Of a DNA stretch of 64,000 nt, positions 15,945 to 25,300 are shown piece by piece; position 1 is the first letter of the stretch; each line of letters starts with the position of its first letter. This DNA comes from Muribaculaceae bacterium (GTDB taxonomy: Bacteria; Bacteroidota; Bacteroidia; Bacteroidales; Muribaculaceae). A model generated the notes under the pieces. It worked only from the letters and a program-made list of their open reading frames with translations, was not told the DNA's origin and did no database searches. Location: NCBI GenBank assembly GCA_009775365.1, contig VSPM01000001.1, positions 1-64,000 of the forward strand. The letters are read 5' to 3'. A program made the position numbers and the translations under genes.

Positions 15945-17497
15945 ATGGAGAGTAAGGTCAGATATGGAGTAGGAGAGCAGTCTTTCGTAGTTATGCGCGA
16001 GCGCGAACGCTTATATGTCGACAAGACCCGGTTTATAGAAAAAATAGTGTCATCAGGAGGGCAGTATTACTTTCTTGGGCGTCCGTGTCGCTTTGGAAAG
16101 AGTCTGTTCCTTTCTATGCTGAAATGTTTTTTCAAGGAAGGCGTGAGCTTTTTAAAGGATTGTATGCCGATTCTATGAATTGGGATTGGCATAGCTATCC
16201 GGTGCTGTATCTTGATTTGAATATAGAGAAATATCAGCGTACGGATAATCTTAAAGAGGTGATTGAAAGCCTGTTTAGAGATTGGGAAAAAGAGTATGGG
16301 GCTGTGTCTGCATCTGAAAGTATCGCCGTGCGTTTCAGGGAAATTATAAAGTCAGCCCATGAAAAGACAGGAGAGAGGGTGGTTGTGCTTGTTGACGAGT
16401 ATGACAAGCCGCTTGTCAACAATATTCATAACCGTGAGATGTTTGAGTTCTACCGCAATGAGCTGGCCTCACTTTATTCCTGCTTCAAAAGCAGCGCCGA
16501 ACATCTCCGTCTCGTTTTCCTGACAGGGGTGAGCCGATTCAGTCATTTGACGATATTTTCCGGCTTGAATAATATTCGTGATATTGCCGACAGTGATGCC
16601 TTCAACAGTATTTGCGGAATCACAGAAAAGGAATTGCTGACAGATTTCAGGGATGGTATCAGAGAATTGAACCTGAAATTCAATATCTCTTGTGAAGAAG
16701 TATGCCATGAGCTTAAAAGCCGTTATGACGGTTATAGATTCTCGGCTCACGGAGAGGACATATATAATCCGTTCTCTCTGGTAAATGTAATGGAGGAGGG
16801 TGATTTCCGAAATTATTGGATTCAATCCGGACAGGCAACTTTAATTAAAGAACAGCTACGCAATTTCAATGTCGATTTGGCATCTTTGTTCAACACGGTG
16901 TGTGACCTTGATGAGCTTCGGGGGCTTGATCTTGAGAATCCTCGTCCGGTTGCTCTTTTGTATCAGACAGGCTATCTTACGATAAAAGGATATGAGGACG
17001 ATTTATATACGTTAGGTCTTCCTAACCGGGAAGTGACTCAGGGATTTCTATCATATTTGCTTCCTTTTTATGCAGGTCTTAATAACAGCAATACCCGTTT
17101 TGTTGTGCATTCGTTTGTTAAGGATCTTGAGAGAGGAGACGTGGAGGGTTTCATGAATCGTCTTTCATCAATGTTCTCGTCAGTTTCTTATGAAATGAAT
17201 ATGGAGAAGGAGCAGAACCTTCACAACGCCTTGCTGATATTGATGAAACTTCTTGGCCTTGAGGTCGAGACGGAATATCGCACCTCGCAAGGAAGAATAG
17301 ACCTTTTTATAAGGACAAAGAAGTATTACTACATAATAGAGTTGAAATTTGACCGTTCTGCGCAGGAGGCACTCGACCAGATTAACGAAAAAGGCTACGC
17401 GTTGCCATTCACGGCAGGCCGCCGAGAGGTGATAAAGATAGGAGTGAACTTCTCCACCTCCAGCCGCACCATCTCTGAATGGGACGTTGGTAAATAA
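15945..17497 (+). pseudogene. AAA-ATPase-like / PD-(D/E)XK (DUF1703-type) gene with one frameshift at a T6 run
   Basis: ATG 15945 opens with the family start (YGVGEQSFVVMRERERLYVDKT) and a P-loop GRPCRFGKSLF in which the usual second Arg is Cys. At TTTTTTC (16127-16133) the frame must shift by -1 to continue as FFQGRRELFKGLYADS and on to 17497. The joined product is about 517 residues, the normal length: Walker B-like VVVLVDEYDKPLV, then the C-terminal nuclease-like domain with 'GRIDLFIR' and 'YYIIELKF' (the Asp and Glu-x-Lys residues are intact). Such genes are common, often multi-copy and of unknown role in Bacteroidetes. The break could be a mutation, a sequencing error in the run, or true -1 frameshifting. 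Confidence 0.8.
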
Positions 17498-17650
17498 ATT
17501 TACAATCACTTTTACGGAGGCTAAGGCAGCGTTCCAAGTGTTTTTGTTTTGGTGTCTGTATCTGACAGATAAATAATAAGAAAAGTTAATTGAACGGAGT
17601 GAACTTGTGCTGAATGCAAAATGTTTTATTATAAACAAAATTGCTGAAAA

Positions 17651-18352
17651 ATGAACCAAGTTATACTCTCGTTGATTACAATTGCGGCCGTGTTTGCCGC
17701 CTCTCTAAAAGCTTTTGCTGTGGCTCCGGCCGCCGCTCCGGATGCAGGGTTGCTGTCAACTCCGGATGCTGCACTTGCGGCATTGGCATCAACAGGTGAA
17801 AAAGAAGGCATTCAAAGTAGTGTCTTGCCGTTGGCGCTTACTGCAAAAGACTTCGTGACGAAAGTTTACGGAGTGTTTGACACCAATCTTTCAGAGAGCG
17901 AGATTTCAAAGGAGAGTAAACAGCGGTTCAATCTCACTCCGGCCGCCGACAGCACGGGTCTTTGGCTTGAAACTGCCGACGGTTATGTGGTGAGTTATTA
18001 TGGCATGACGCCATTGGTGAGTGCGAAGGCCGGTTTTGACGGCAATATAGTCAGCGATTATTGTTATTTCTTTCAGTTTCCATATTCTTCAGGAATGAGG
18101 GCGGAGGCCAATATGCGCCAATGTGAGTTTTGCTCATCTCTTCTGCAAGAGATGCACGACATAGGAATGATTATGGCTGTGCCGGTCTATACCGATGCAA
18201 TTTTTGAGACTGTCGGAAGCTATGGAGAGCACAATGTCAACGTGCGTCTTGTGGAAGAATCATCATCAGATCACTCCGGACGTTTCATAGTGGTGCTCGA
18301 TGTAGAGCCGCGAGCATTCACGCAAGCCGATTATTTCATAGCTCAAAACTAA
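17651..18352 (+). CDS. Hypothetical exported protein
   Basis: A 233-residue protein with a signal peptide (LITIAAVFAASLKAFA) followed by an Ala/Pro-rich linker to about residue 60. The remainder is a mixed alpha/beta domain with many aromatic residues (YVVSYYGMTPLVSA, DYCYFFQFPYSS) and three Cys, two close together in 'MRQCEFCSSL'. I know no matching family. It stands alone, 153 bp after the frameshifted ATPase gene, and its 3' flank is an AT-rich gap of nearly 300 bp that holds only the terminator of the next gene. Confidence 0.65.
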   Translation: MNQVILSLITIAAVFAASLKAFAVAPAAAPDAGLLSTPDAALAALASTGEKEGIQSSVLPLALTAKDFVTKVYGVFDTNLSESEISKESKQRFNLTPAADSTGLWLETADGYVVSYYGMTPLVSAKAGFDGNIVSDYCYFFQFPYSSGMRAEANMRQCEFCSSLLQEMHDIGMIMAVPVYTDAIFETVGSYGEHNVNVRLVEESSSDHSGRFIVVLDVEPRAFTQADYFIAQN

Positions 18353-18576
18353 TTCATGATATAGCAGGCCGTTCTTGGAGTAGTTTTCATGGAGAAAAGT
18401 CGGCAAACTTTTTCTTTAAATTACTAAATTTCAGGGACTTTCACAAATTTAATCGCTTAAAAATTAAATATTTGACAGCATAAGTTTAATTTTTGTCATC
18501 TACTAAATCATAAAATCTAAAAATCAGATAAGTGAATATAAATAACTGCTTTTAGTGCTGTTTGAGCTATATTGGA

Positions 18577-18623
18577 GATAAAACAATCTCCGGAAGCAGA
18601 TTTCAGGTCTGCTCCCGGAGATT
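18577..18623 (-). terminator. Terminator of the M56/TonB gene
   Basis: Arms AATCTCCGGAAGCAGA (18585-18600) and TCTGCTCCCGGAGATT (18608-18623) pair with one mismatch and a 7-base loop; on the minus strand the stem is followed by GTTTTAT. The rest of 18353-18645 shows no gene. Confidence 0.75.
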
Positions 18624-18645
18624 CATTAAATATGAAACCGCGTTG

Positions 18646-20355
18646 TTATTTCTTGAGTTTGATTTCGATAAGGCCGTTGGGGTATTCGGGGTTGTCTTTA
18701 ACCACGGTCATGCTTTCGATGTCCTGTGGATTGATATTCGTGATTTCTTTGTCGTGGATCTTGCCGTCTACCATATAAGTCGGCTTGCCTGATGCCGAGA
18801 TTGCATTCAAGTCGATGGTGGCTGAATTGTCGTTTTTAGTTTGCTTGTCGGTGTAGCGAACGACCTTCACATTGTCGAGAGTAGCAGCGCCTTTATCATA
18901 TCCGGCATCATCTGTAGCTTTCATATCTCCGGCTGGCTCTCCGGGTCCGACGAGCTGAAATGACACAGGCAATGTAAACATACATGCCACCGGCTCTCCT
19001 TTTTCATTCTCTCCGGGAATCCATTTCGGCATTTTTTTCAACACTCTGATAGCCTCGTTATCAAGATCTGTCGAGACTCCTTTTATTATGTTGAAATCTT
19101 TCAGAGTGCCGTCTTTAGCCACTACGAAATTCACTATTACTGTTCCTTGAGTCTCTGACGCATATGCGGCCTCCGGATAGCGTATATTATAGGAAATGTA
19201 TTTCATCAATTCTTTACTGCCTCCCGGGAATTCAGGCAGTTTGTAGGCTACCGCCTGTGGATGTTCATTATCCTCATCAACTTTGGATGATTCTTTCGTT
19301 GCATTTTGCTCAGAAGATGAAAAATTGGTAACTTTGCCTACTGAAGAGACAGTTCCATTTGTTGCGGGAATCTCGGTTCTGTTTTCAGAAGGAGATTGAT
19401 TCCCCAAAACCGGAGTGTCTTCATGCACAGGGTTGTTGGCTTCAATCGCGGATTCTCCAAGCATTGTGGCGGAACTCAGCGACGACAGTGTCGAGGCCAA
19501 CACAGGAGTCTGCACGGCAAGTGCCGCGAGGGCGAACGCCGGAATAAGCCCGATCACTCGGAGGCGGCGTGCCGTTTTGTTGTTTTGTTTACACATCATA
19601 GTGATTCGTTTTGAAAGGTTACTGTGATTAAGGCTGTTGGCGAGTGACTGCAATCTTACGCCGGCAGCCTTTTCTATTAATAGCATCTGATAGTCGCGAG
19701 GGTTTATGCCGTTGTCAAGCACTTCTGCATCAGCCTGATATTCGTGCACTCGCCTCAATTCTCTTCGCATGAGCCATGCGGCCGGATTATACCACATTAT
19801 CACGCACACTCCTTGTGCAAGCATGAGATCAAGCCAATGGTGAAGACGAAGGTGTCCCAGTTCATGCGTGATTACTATGTTAGGGTAAGCGGCTGCATCG
19901 TTTTTGCTGATCACTATATATCGCATGAAACTGAACGGGACTATATTATCTGCAAGCTGCACCAGCACATAATCTCCGCGATTCTCCTGCATTCCGTTGC
20001 GCACCATGCGGTAAAGTTTCGACATCCCGACAATCCATTGCAATGCCATGATTGCGATTCCGGCAGCATAAATTGTGGCCAGCAGGTTCCATATGGAAAT
20101 TGAAGTCTCCTCTGCAGGAGTGTCGACAATCATTGCTATCCCTTCTCCAATTTCTATCACAGGCATATCAATGTGATGAGGCTTATGCAAGGCAAGCGAC
20201 AGGGGAAGGGCGAACAGGCTCACCATATAGATGGCCAATAGCGCCATGCGGTTGAGCGACGGTTGTTTTTCATTTGACAGAAGCAACCTGTAGACAGAAT
20301 ATCCGGCCAGCATAAAAATGCCGGAATACAGGCTATAGCTTAGAAGTGTGCCCAT
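18646..20355 (-). CDS. BlaR1-like M56 peptidase with TonB C-terminal domain
   Basis: A 569-residue membrane protein from ATG 20355, two bases after the stop of the BlaI-type gene. The N-terminal third has membrane helices and the M56 zinc site HELGHLRLHHWLD plus a downstream 'EYQADAEV' Glu. A fourth helix (VIGLIPAFALAALAVQ) follows near residue 270. A Ser/Glu-rich linker leads to a TonB-type domain (PEFPGGSKELMKYISYNIRYP, then GTVIVNFVVAKDG). A second small domain at the end contains 'YMVDGKIHDKEI', seen in similar Bacteroidetes proteins. In BlaR1 systems the peptidase inactivates the repressor when a cell-wall signal is sensed; the signal here is unknown. Operon with the repressor. Confidence 0.88.
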   Translation of the reverse strand: MGTLLSYSLYSGIFMLAGYSVYRLLLSNEKQPSLNRMALLAIYMVSLFALPLSLALHKPHHIDMPVIEIGEGIAMIVDTPAEETSISIWNLLATIYAAGIAIMALQWIVGMSKLYRMVRNGMQENRGDYVLVQLADNIVPFSFMRYIVISKNDAAAYPNIVITHELGHLRLHHWLDLMLAQGVCVIMWYNPAAWLMRRELRRVHEYQADAEVLDNGINPRDYQMLLIEKAAGVRLQSLANSLNHSNLSKRITMMCKQNNKTARRLRVIGLIPAFALAALAVQTPVLASTLSSLSSATMLGESAIEANNPVHEDTPVLGNQSPSENRTEIPATNGTVSSVGKVTNFSSSEQNATKESSKVDEDNEHPQAVAYKLPEFPGGSKELMKYISYNIRYPEAAYASETQGTVIVNFVVAKDGTLKDFNIIKGVSTDLDNEAIRVLKKMPKWIPGENEKGEPVACMFTLPVSFQLVGPGEPAGDMKATDDAGYDKGAATLDNVKVVRYTDKQTKNDNSATIDLNAISASGKPTYMVDGKIHDKEITNINPQDIESMTVVKDNPEYPNGLIEIKLKK

Positions 20356-20357
20356 AA

Positions 20358-20744
20358 TCAATCCTTTTTATTTTTCTCTTCCACCATGGCAATGATGTTG
20401 CGTAATTCATCAACAGAGATTTTTTCTTCCTCTGCCAGCGCCGACACGGCAGAGGCATAGCTGTTGTTGAAAAAACTTTTCACAACTTCTGCAAGGGAGC
20501 GTTCGCGGAAGTCGGATGGTTGTGCCAAAGCGTAATAACGGTGAGACGAGCCCACAGGTTCGTGTGCCACAAAACCCTTGTCTTCGAGAATGCGCACAGT
20601 GGTAGACACCGTGTTGAAATGCGGACGGGGCTCCTCATAGTGTTCAAGCATCTCCCTTACAAACATAGGGCCGTTTTCCCACAAAAGACGCATTATCTGG
20701 GTTTCTTTCTCTGTCAGTTTTTTACACTTTTGTTTTAATGCCAT
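20358..20744 (-). CDS. BlaI/MecI-type transcriptional repressor
   Basis: A 128-residue winged-helix repressor: LTEKETQIMRLLWENGPMFV forms the first helices and FNTVSTTVRILEDKGFVAHE the recognition helix and wing, both typical of the BlaI/MecI/CopY group. The C-terminal dimerisation helix ends in a Lys-rich tail. It precedes the M56 protein by two bases. A palindrome in its own promoter suggests autorepression relieved by the M56 peptidase. Confidence 0.92.
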   Translation of the reverse strand: MALKQKCKKLTEKETQIMRLLWENGPMFVREMLEHYEEPRPHFNTVSTTVRILEDKGFVAHEPVGSSHRYYALAQPSDFRERSLAEVVKSFFNNSYASAVSALAEEEKISVDELRNIIAMVEEKNKKD

Positions 20745-20754
20745 AACGAAAGAT

Positions 20755-20800
20755 TTAGTTACGCCGCAAAGATAGAACTAAAAAATTAGTTACGCAAGTA
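20755..20800 (-). promoter_or_regulatory. BlaI-type operator placed inside the promoter
   Basis: On the minus strand a -33 TTG (plus 20795-20797), then 20 bases, then the -7 box TATCTTTG (plus 20767-20774). The palindrome AACTAA-AAAA-TTAGTT (20776-20791) fills the spacer exactly. TTAGTTACGC occurs twice as a direct repeat (20755-20764 and 20786-20795), so a second half-site lies just after the -7 box. Binding here would block RNA polymerase. Confidence 0.75.
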
Positions 20801-20951
20801 TTTTTGCAAAAAAATCTAAATCATATACTCTTTTTCCTGTATGCAGTATTATTAGGCTTTTTAGTAATATAAATGTGTTGTCTGTGAAGTAACTTTTTAG
20901 TGATGTGCAATTGAATTCCGAATTTATGATTAAATTTGTAAAAAAAAAGAA

Positions 20952-21785
20952 ATGTCGCTGATAAGAAAATATTTATTTGTGCTATTTACGGTTCTTCCGT
21001 TTTTTTCATCCACGGCTTCTGTGCTATCTGAATTTGCCTCCAAGGTTTGTGGTATGATGTCCGGGGACATTGTCGTGACTGTTCCGGAAGGGGTGACAGA
21101 CATACCGGATTATGCTTTTGCCGATTGCAGCAGTCTGAAGGAGGTGACACTGCCGGAAGGTCTCAAAACGATAGGGGATTATGCCTTTTTAGGCTGCACA
21201 GGCATTGAGATGATTCGCCTCCCGGATTCTGTAGAACTGTTAGGGGAGGGTGCCTTCAGGGAATGCAGTGCCTTGCGGAGCCTTGAAGTGCCGCAAGGGG
21301 TTAAGAAAGTGCCCCGCTATCTTTGCGCATGGAATGAGAACATGGTTTGTGTTTCGTTGCCCGAGGGGTTGAAGGATATAGGGAGCCATGCCTTTGCTTA
21401 TTGTGCGAAACTTGAACGCGTCAACATCCCTCAAGGCGTAGAGCACATAGGGAGCAACGTGTGGAGCATGTGCGGAAGCCTGAAAGAGATTGAGATACCT
21501 TCCAGTGTGACCGAGCTTGAATCGTATGCGTTTTCCGATTGCTCTTCACTGACGAAGGCAGTGCTCCCTGCCAACAATCATTTGCTTGGAGAATGGCTCT
21601 TTATCGGGTGCGGTTTGCTTCGTGAAATTGTATGCGAAAGTCCTGAGCCTCCCACATTTGACTGTGGCAGCCCGGTTTTCGATGAATCAGAGGCCGCCCT
21701 TTATAGAGAGTGCAGGTTGACAATCCTGCCCGGCAAGGAGCCGCTATATAGCGCGGCTCCCGTCTGGCGTAGATTTTTTGAATAA
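20952..21785 (+). CDS. BspA-like leucine-rich repeat exported protein
   Basis: A 277-residue protein with a signal peptide (YLFVLFTVLPFFSSTAS) and about six LRR_5-type repeats of 22-24 residues with the pattern 'I-x-x-Y-A-F-x-x-C-x-x-L-x-x-V-x-(L/I)-P-x-(G/S)-(V/L)'. Examples are FADCSSLKEVTLPEGLKTIG and FSDCSSLTKAVLP. These repeats stack into a curved binding surface and in other bacteria mediate adhesion. The end (PGKEPLYSAAPVWRRFF) resembles the capping segment seen in many Bacteroidetes LRR proteins. A -7 box TAAATTTG at 20931-20938 lies very close to the start, so the leader is short. Confidence 0.85.
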   Translation: MSLIRKYLFVLFTVLPFFSSTASVLSEFASKVCGMMSGDIVVTVPEGVTDIPDYAFADCSSLKEVTLPEGLKTIGDYAFLGCTGIEMIRLPDSVELLGEGAFRECSALRSLEVPQGVKKVPRYLCAWNENMVCVSLPEGLKDIGSHAFAYCAKLERVNIPQGVEHIGSNVWSMCGSLKEIEIPSSVTELESYAFSDCSSLTKAVLPANNHLLGEWLFIGCGLLREIVCESPEPPTFDCGSPVFDESEAALYRECRLTILPGKEPLYSAAPVWRRFFE

Positions 21786-21839
21786 AACTGATTGTATTTT
21801 ACGGGCACTCACTAAATGCGAGTCGTCGTAACGGGCGTG

Positions 21840-22826
21840 CTACTTTGCGTCAAAGAGATTCTTAATCGACCCTAAGGAAGAAAGCACAGATGAAGCCTCG
21901 TAAGGGAGGAACACTGTCTTGTTGTCAGTGCCTGATGTGAGCTCTTTCAGAGTGTCGATATATTTCATGGCCAGCATATATGTGGCGGGGTCGGTTTTTG
22001 TGTCGGTTACAGCCTGAGCTACGCGGCGTATGGCCTCGGCCTCTGCCTGAGCGTTGAGGATTATTGCCTGGGCGTCGCCTTCGGCGCGAAGAATCTCAGC
22101 TTGCTTGGTGGCCTCGGCCTGGTTGATTTTAGATGCTTTCTCGCCCTCAGAGCGGAGAATAAGCGACTGTTTCTCTCCTTCGGCATTAAGGATCTCTGCG
22201 CGTCGGTTGCGCTCTGCCTGCATCTGCTTCTCCATCGCCACTCTTACGCTCTCCGGAGGTGTGATGTCTTGAAGTTCCACGCGATTTACCTTCACGCCCC
22301 ATTTGTTGGTGGCATCGTCGAGGATGTTCTGAAGTTTGGAATTGATAGTGTCGCGCGAAGTCAGTGTTTCATCGAGTTCAAGTTCGCCAATCACGTTTCT
22401 GAGAGACGTCTGGGTGAGTTTTTCTATAGCGTTAGGCAGATTGTCGATTTCATACACAGCCTTTTTGGGGTCTGTGATCTGGAAATAGAGCAAGGCGTTG
22501 ATTTCAGTGGTTACGTTGTCGCGAGTGATTACCTGCTGCGACGGGAAATCGTAGACCTGCTCACGAAGGTCGATGACGGTTGTGGCCGACAAGCGCACCA
22601 GGGGGCGGCCCCCCACTGATGATTCCACACGGCGCATATATATGGTTTTCGGGCGGTCAATGAAGGGGATTATGAAATTCAAGCCCGGTGAGAGAACGCT
22701 GTGAAAGCGTCCGAGCCTTTCTATGACGCGGGTTTCAGACTGTGGGACAACCTTTACTCCGGCGGAGATAATAACAATTGCAAGGACCACCACTATGGCC
22801 GCCAATACGATAGATAATGTTGACAT
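21840..22826 (-). CDS. SPFH/Band 7 membrane protein (QmcA/paraslipin type)
   Basis: A 328-residue protein with one N-terminal membrane helix (IVLAAIVVVLAIVIISAGV), an SPFH domain (VVPQSETRVIERLGRF through LRNVIGELELDETL) and a long Ala/Glu coiled coil (about 195-270, with repeated 'AEGEKQ', 'AEATKQAEILRAEG'). Such proteins form ring-shaped membrane assemblies that influence protease access or membrane organisation. It follows the NfeD-like gene by 18 bp, the classical partner pairing. Confidence 0.9.
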   Translation of the reverse strand: MSTLSIVLAAIVVVLAIVIISAGVKVVPQSETRVIERLGRFHSVLSPGLNFIIPFIDRPKTIYMRRVESSVGGRPLVRLSATTVIDLREQVYDFPSQQVITRDNVTTEINALLYFQITDPKKAVYEIDNLPNAIEKLTQTSLRNVIGELELDETLTSRDTINSKLQNILDDATNKWGVKVNRVELQDITPPESVRVAMEKQMQAERNRRAEILNAEGEKQSLILRSEGEKASKINQAEATKQAEILRAEGDAQAIILNAQAEAEAIRRVAQAVTDTKTDPATYMLAMKYIDTLKELTSGTDNKTVFLPYEASSVLSSLGSIKNLFDAK

Positions 22827-22844
22827 ATTATGACGCGTTTAAGG

Positions 22845-23306
22845 TTAATTTTGTTTTGAAATACGTTGAACGCTGAGGATTATGCTGTCGTAGCCGTTCA
22901 CAACCACCTCTTCTCCTCGGTGAATCACATCGGTCTCGCCTATGGCTTTCACCTGCCAGTTGTCTCCGTCGATTCGTGCTCTTCCGAGTTCGCCGGGTTT
23001 GATTTCATGAGTGACTGTGGCTCTTCGCCCGAGAAGGGCATCCATGCCGGTGCGGGCGTTCTGGAGGTCGCGGCTCTGTTTCATATAGATTCTGCGCTTG
23101 AACCACGGCATAAGCGCGAAATAGGCAATCACGGAAGCAACGGCTGTAAGCCCGATTTGCCATGCCGGGTCTATTCCGCAAAGCGCCCCGGCAAGCCCTG
23201 CCACGCATCCGGCTGCGACACAAAGCATCCATATCGACTGGGTGAGCAGTTCTCCAAGCAGAAGCACCACCGCTACAATTATCCAGATAATCCAGACGTG
23301 AGTCAT
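22845..23306 (-). CDS. NfeD-like membrane protein
   Basis: A 153-residue protein with two to three N-terminal membrane segments (IIWIIVAVVLLLGELL; IWMLCVAAGCVAGLAGALCG; LTAVASVIAYFALMPWF) and a C-terminal OB-fold of the NfeD type (LLGRRATVTHEIKPGELGRA, DNWQVKAIGE). It is the short form without a serine protease domain. NfeD proteins partner with SPFH proteins, here the next gene in the operon. Confidence 0.88.
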   Translation of the reverse strand: MTHVWIIWIIVAVVLLLGELLTQSIWMLCVAAGCVAGLAGALCGIDPAWQIGLTAVASVIAYFALMPWFKRRIYMKQSRDLQNARTGMDALLGRRATVTHEIKPGELGRARIDGDNWQVKAIGETDVIHRGEEVVVNGYDSIILSVQRISKQN

Positions 23307-23402
23307 TTTCTCTAAATTAAATATATCCTTTATGAAACAATTAAAAAGACAATATTAATGACTATACTAACGAAACTATTGATTAAAAGAGCTTTTGGCC
23401 TT

Positions 23403-23984
23403 TCAATAGTGAGGAGCGAATTCGGGGGGCAGGATTTTGGAGGGGTCTACGCTGTCGACAGAAGTCACGATGATCCTGCTTGACCCTCTCCAGGGCACAA
23501 TGGCGTGGTATCGTTTGTAGCCTATCCTTACGGGCTGTGCTGAAAACTGCGCTCGTTTTAAAGCAGTGGCCAGCTTCTCGGTTTCGGCTGTGAAGATAAA
23601 ATCGCGGCTATAGATGCGTGTGGTGTCGGTTATCTCTTTGTATGGAATCAGCACGCCTTCGAAAGTTTTGAAAATAGTGCCGCGTTTCTCAATATTCTCA
23701 ACATATCCATACTGTGTGGCGTCTTCAACATACGGCGAGAAATACCGCAGCCAGCAGGCCAAGGCTAAGGCGCAAACGCAGAACACGCCTGCTATCCATA
23801 GCCACGGGTTAAGCTTCCTCTTTGGTCGCAGATGCTCCCATTCCGATTCCTCTTCGTCCCAATATGCCGGGTCGTCAGGCTTGTAGGTAGGCCGTTTAGG
23901 CTCTTTCTTAGGTTCTTCCGGCACATCGGCGCTGTCGAAATAGTCAATTCTGTCCTGGTCTTCGTCTTTCGGTTCGAACAACAT
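23403..23984 (-). CDS. Hypothetical single-pass membrane protein
   Basis: A 193-residue protein with an acidic, Pro-rich cytosolic N-terminus (about 60 residues), one membrane helix (LWIAGVFCVCALALACWL) and a C-terminal beta-rich domain of about 100 residues (YGYVENIEKRGTIFKTFEG, IPYKEITDTTRIYS). The layout matches a conserved but uncharacterised Bacteroidetes family sometimes given misleading enzyme names in databases. It precedes the flippase-like gene's region on the minus strand but a 96-bp gap separates it from the NfeD gene. Confidence 0.7.
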   Translation of the reverse strand: MLFEPKDEDQDRIDYFDSADVPEEPKKEPKRPTYKPDDPAYWDEEESEWEHLRPKRKLNPWLWIAGVFCVCALALACWLRYFSPYVEDATQYGYVENIEKRGTIFKTFEGVLIPYKEITDTTRIYSRDFIFTAETEKLATALKRAQFSAQPVRIGYKRYHAIVPWRGSSRIIVTSVDSVDPSKILPPEFAPHY

Positions 23985-24082
23985 TGCGTTAGATGTTTTG
24001 CAGGCGCTTGAAGCGCGATTGCGTGTGAATGTTTATGAGTATGTTCCGGGTTTTATGTTTTGCTTATATTATTAGTGACTCG

Positions 24083-25195
24083 TCAGAGGCTGTCGGCTTT
24101 TTCGGCATCTTTCACGGTCTCCTTTGCAAGCGAGCCCTTCCCTTTACGGTTCATGGATATATAAGCCATGGTGTAAATGCCAAGAATTATGAGCATGACA
24201 GTCTGTCCGCTCCACTGGAGCATGGAAAAGGCGGTCCCCTCAGCGTCAGACACTCCATAGACGGCAAGCCCGAACATTATGGCAAGGTTCCACGGGCCGA
24301 GACCGCCGTTGGAGGGTATCGCCATGCTGATGGAGCTCAGCACGAAAGCCACGAGGCAGGGAGTGAGCCCGAATGCCATCCCTTCGCCGTGGCACAAAGC
24401 GCGGGTGAAATCAAAGGCGTAGAATGCCACATAGAGCTGGAAATAATAGCATCCCCAGATGCAGAGGGTGTAGAAAAGGAATTTCCAGCGACCTTTCATG
24501 CGGGCCACCACGCTGAATCCCTTCCAGAGGCTTAGCGCCATCTCTTTGATTTTACCCACAATCTTAGAGTCGCGGAATATGCGCAGCAGCAGCACGCATG
24601 CCAACACCCCGGCAACGATAGTCGCCCAGAACCACACTTGCGACAAAAGGTCTACAATGCCTTGGCCTACGGGGTAGCGGGTGAGAAACGCCTCTAATGC
24701 CGGCGCCGCCACAATGAGGCATAAGAGCAGGAGAAGGAGCACCATGAGCGTGTCGGCAAGCCTGTCGCCTATCATCGAGCCGAGCACAGACGTGAACGAT
24801 GCTTTTTGAGATGAGGCAACATAGGTGCACCTCCACACTTCTCCGAGGCGCGGGAACACAAGGTTGAGAGCGTAGCATCCGAAAATGGAGCAACAGAGGG
24901 CCATGAACGGGGGCTTTATGCCGAGCGCAGAGAGCTGCAGCCTCCATCTCGCGGCACGAAACACATGAGAGAACACACTTATGCCCATGGCAAGAAGAAT
25001 CCACCAATAGTCAACCCCATGCTTTATGAGGTCGAGCATCTCGCTGAAGTTTACCTTCTTGAACATATAGACCACAAGCAACACGGTCAGTGCCACGGGA
25101 AGAACATAGCGTATTGCCATTCCGAGCCATTTTTTCCATGCCGGCTCCGGCGATGCCGTTTTTCGGATGTCTCTGTTGTTTAGATCTTTAGTCAT
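24083..25195 (-). CDS. Lysylphosphatidylglycerol synthase-type transmembrane (UPF0104) protein
   Basis: A 370-residue polytopic membrane protein with about eight helices, for example YVLPVALTVLLVVYMF, the region VFSHVFRAARWRLQL, and FVLSSISMAIPSNGGLGPWNL near residue 290. The 'P-x-x-G-G-(L/I)-G' and 'R-x-x-R-W' features belong to the LPG synthetase/flippase-like family (DUF2156-less form). In other bacteria relatives flip or modify lipids; the substrate here is unknown. It ends at the terminal gene of a small minus-strand run with birA and tsaE. Confidence 0.82.
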   Translation of the reverse strand: MTKDLNNRDIRKTASPEPAWKKWLGMAIRYVLPVALTVLLVVYMFKKVNFSEMLDLIKHGVDYWWILLAMGISVFSHVFRAARWRLQLSALGIKPPFMALCCSIFGCYALNLVFPRLGEVWRCTYVASSQKASFTSVLGSMIGDRLADTLMVLLLLLLCLIVAAPALEAFLTRYPVGQGIVDLLSQVWFWATIVAGVLACVLLLRIFRDSKIVGKIKEMALSLWKGFSVVARMKGRWKFLFYTLCIWGCYYFQLYVAFYAFDFTRALCHGEGMAFGLTPCLVAFVLSSISMAIPSNGGLGPWNLAIMFGLAVYGVSDAEGTAFSMLQWSGQTVMLIILGIYTMAYISMNRKGKGSLAKETVKDAEKADSL

Positions 25196-25300
25196 ATATT
25201 AATAATCGATTCCGTGTGATTTTGTTTTCGTCTTGCTTGTTTTTTGCAGCAGCGCGAGTGTTTTTTGTTATTGCGGCTTTATGAAGCGATGGTTCTGGGC

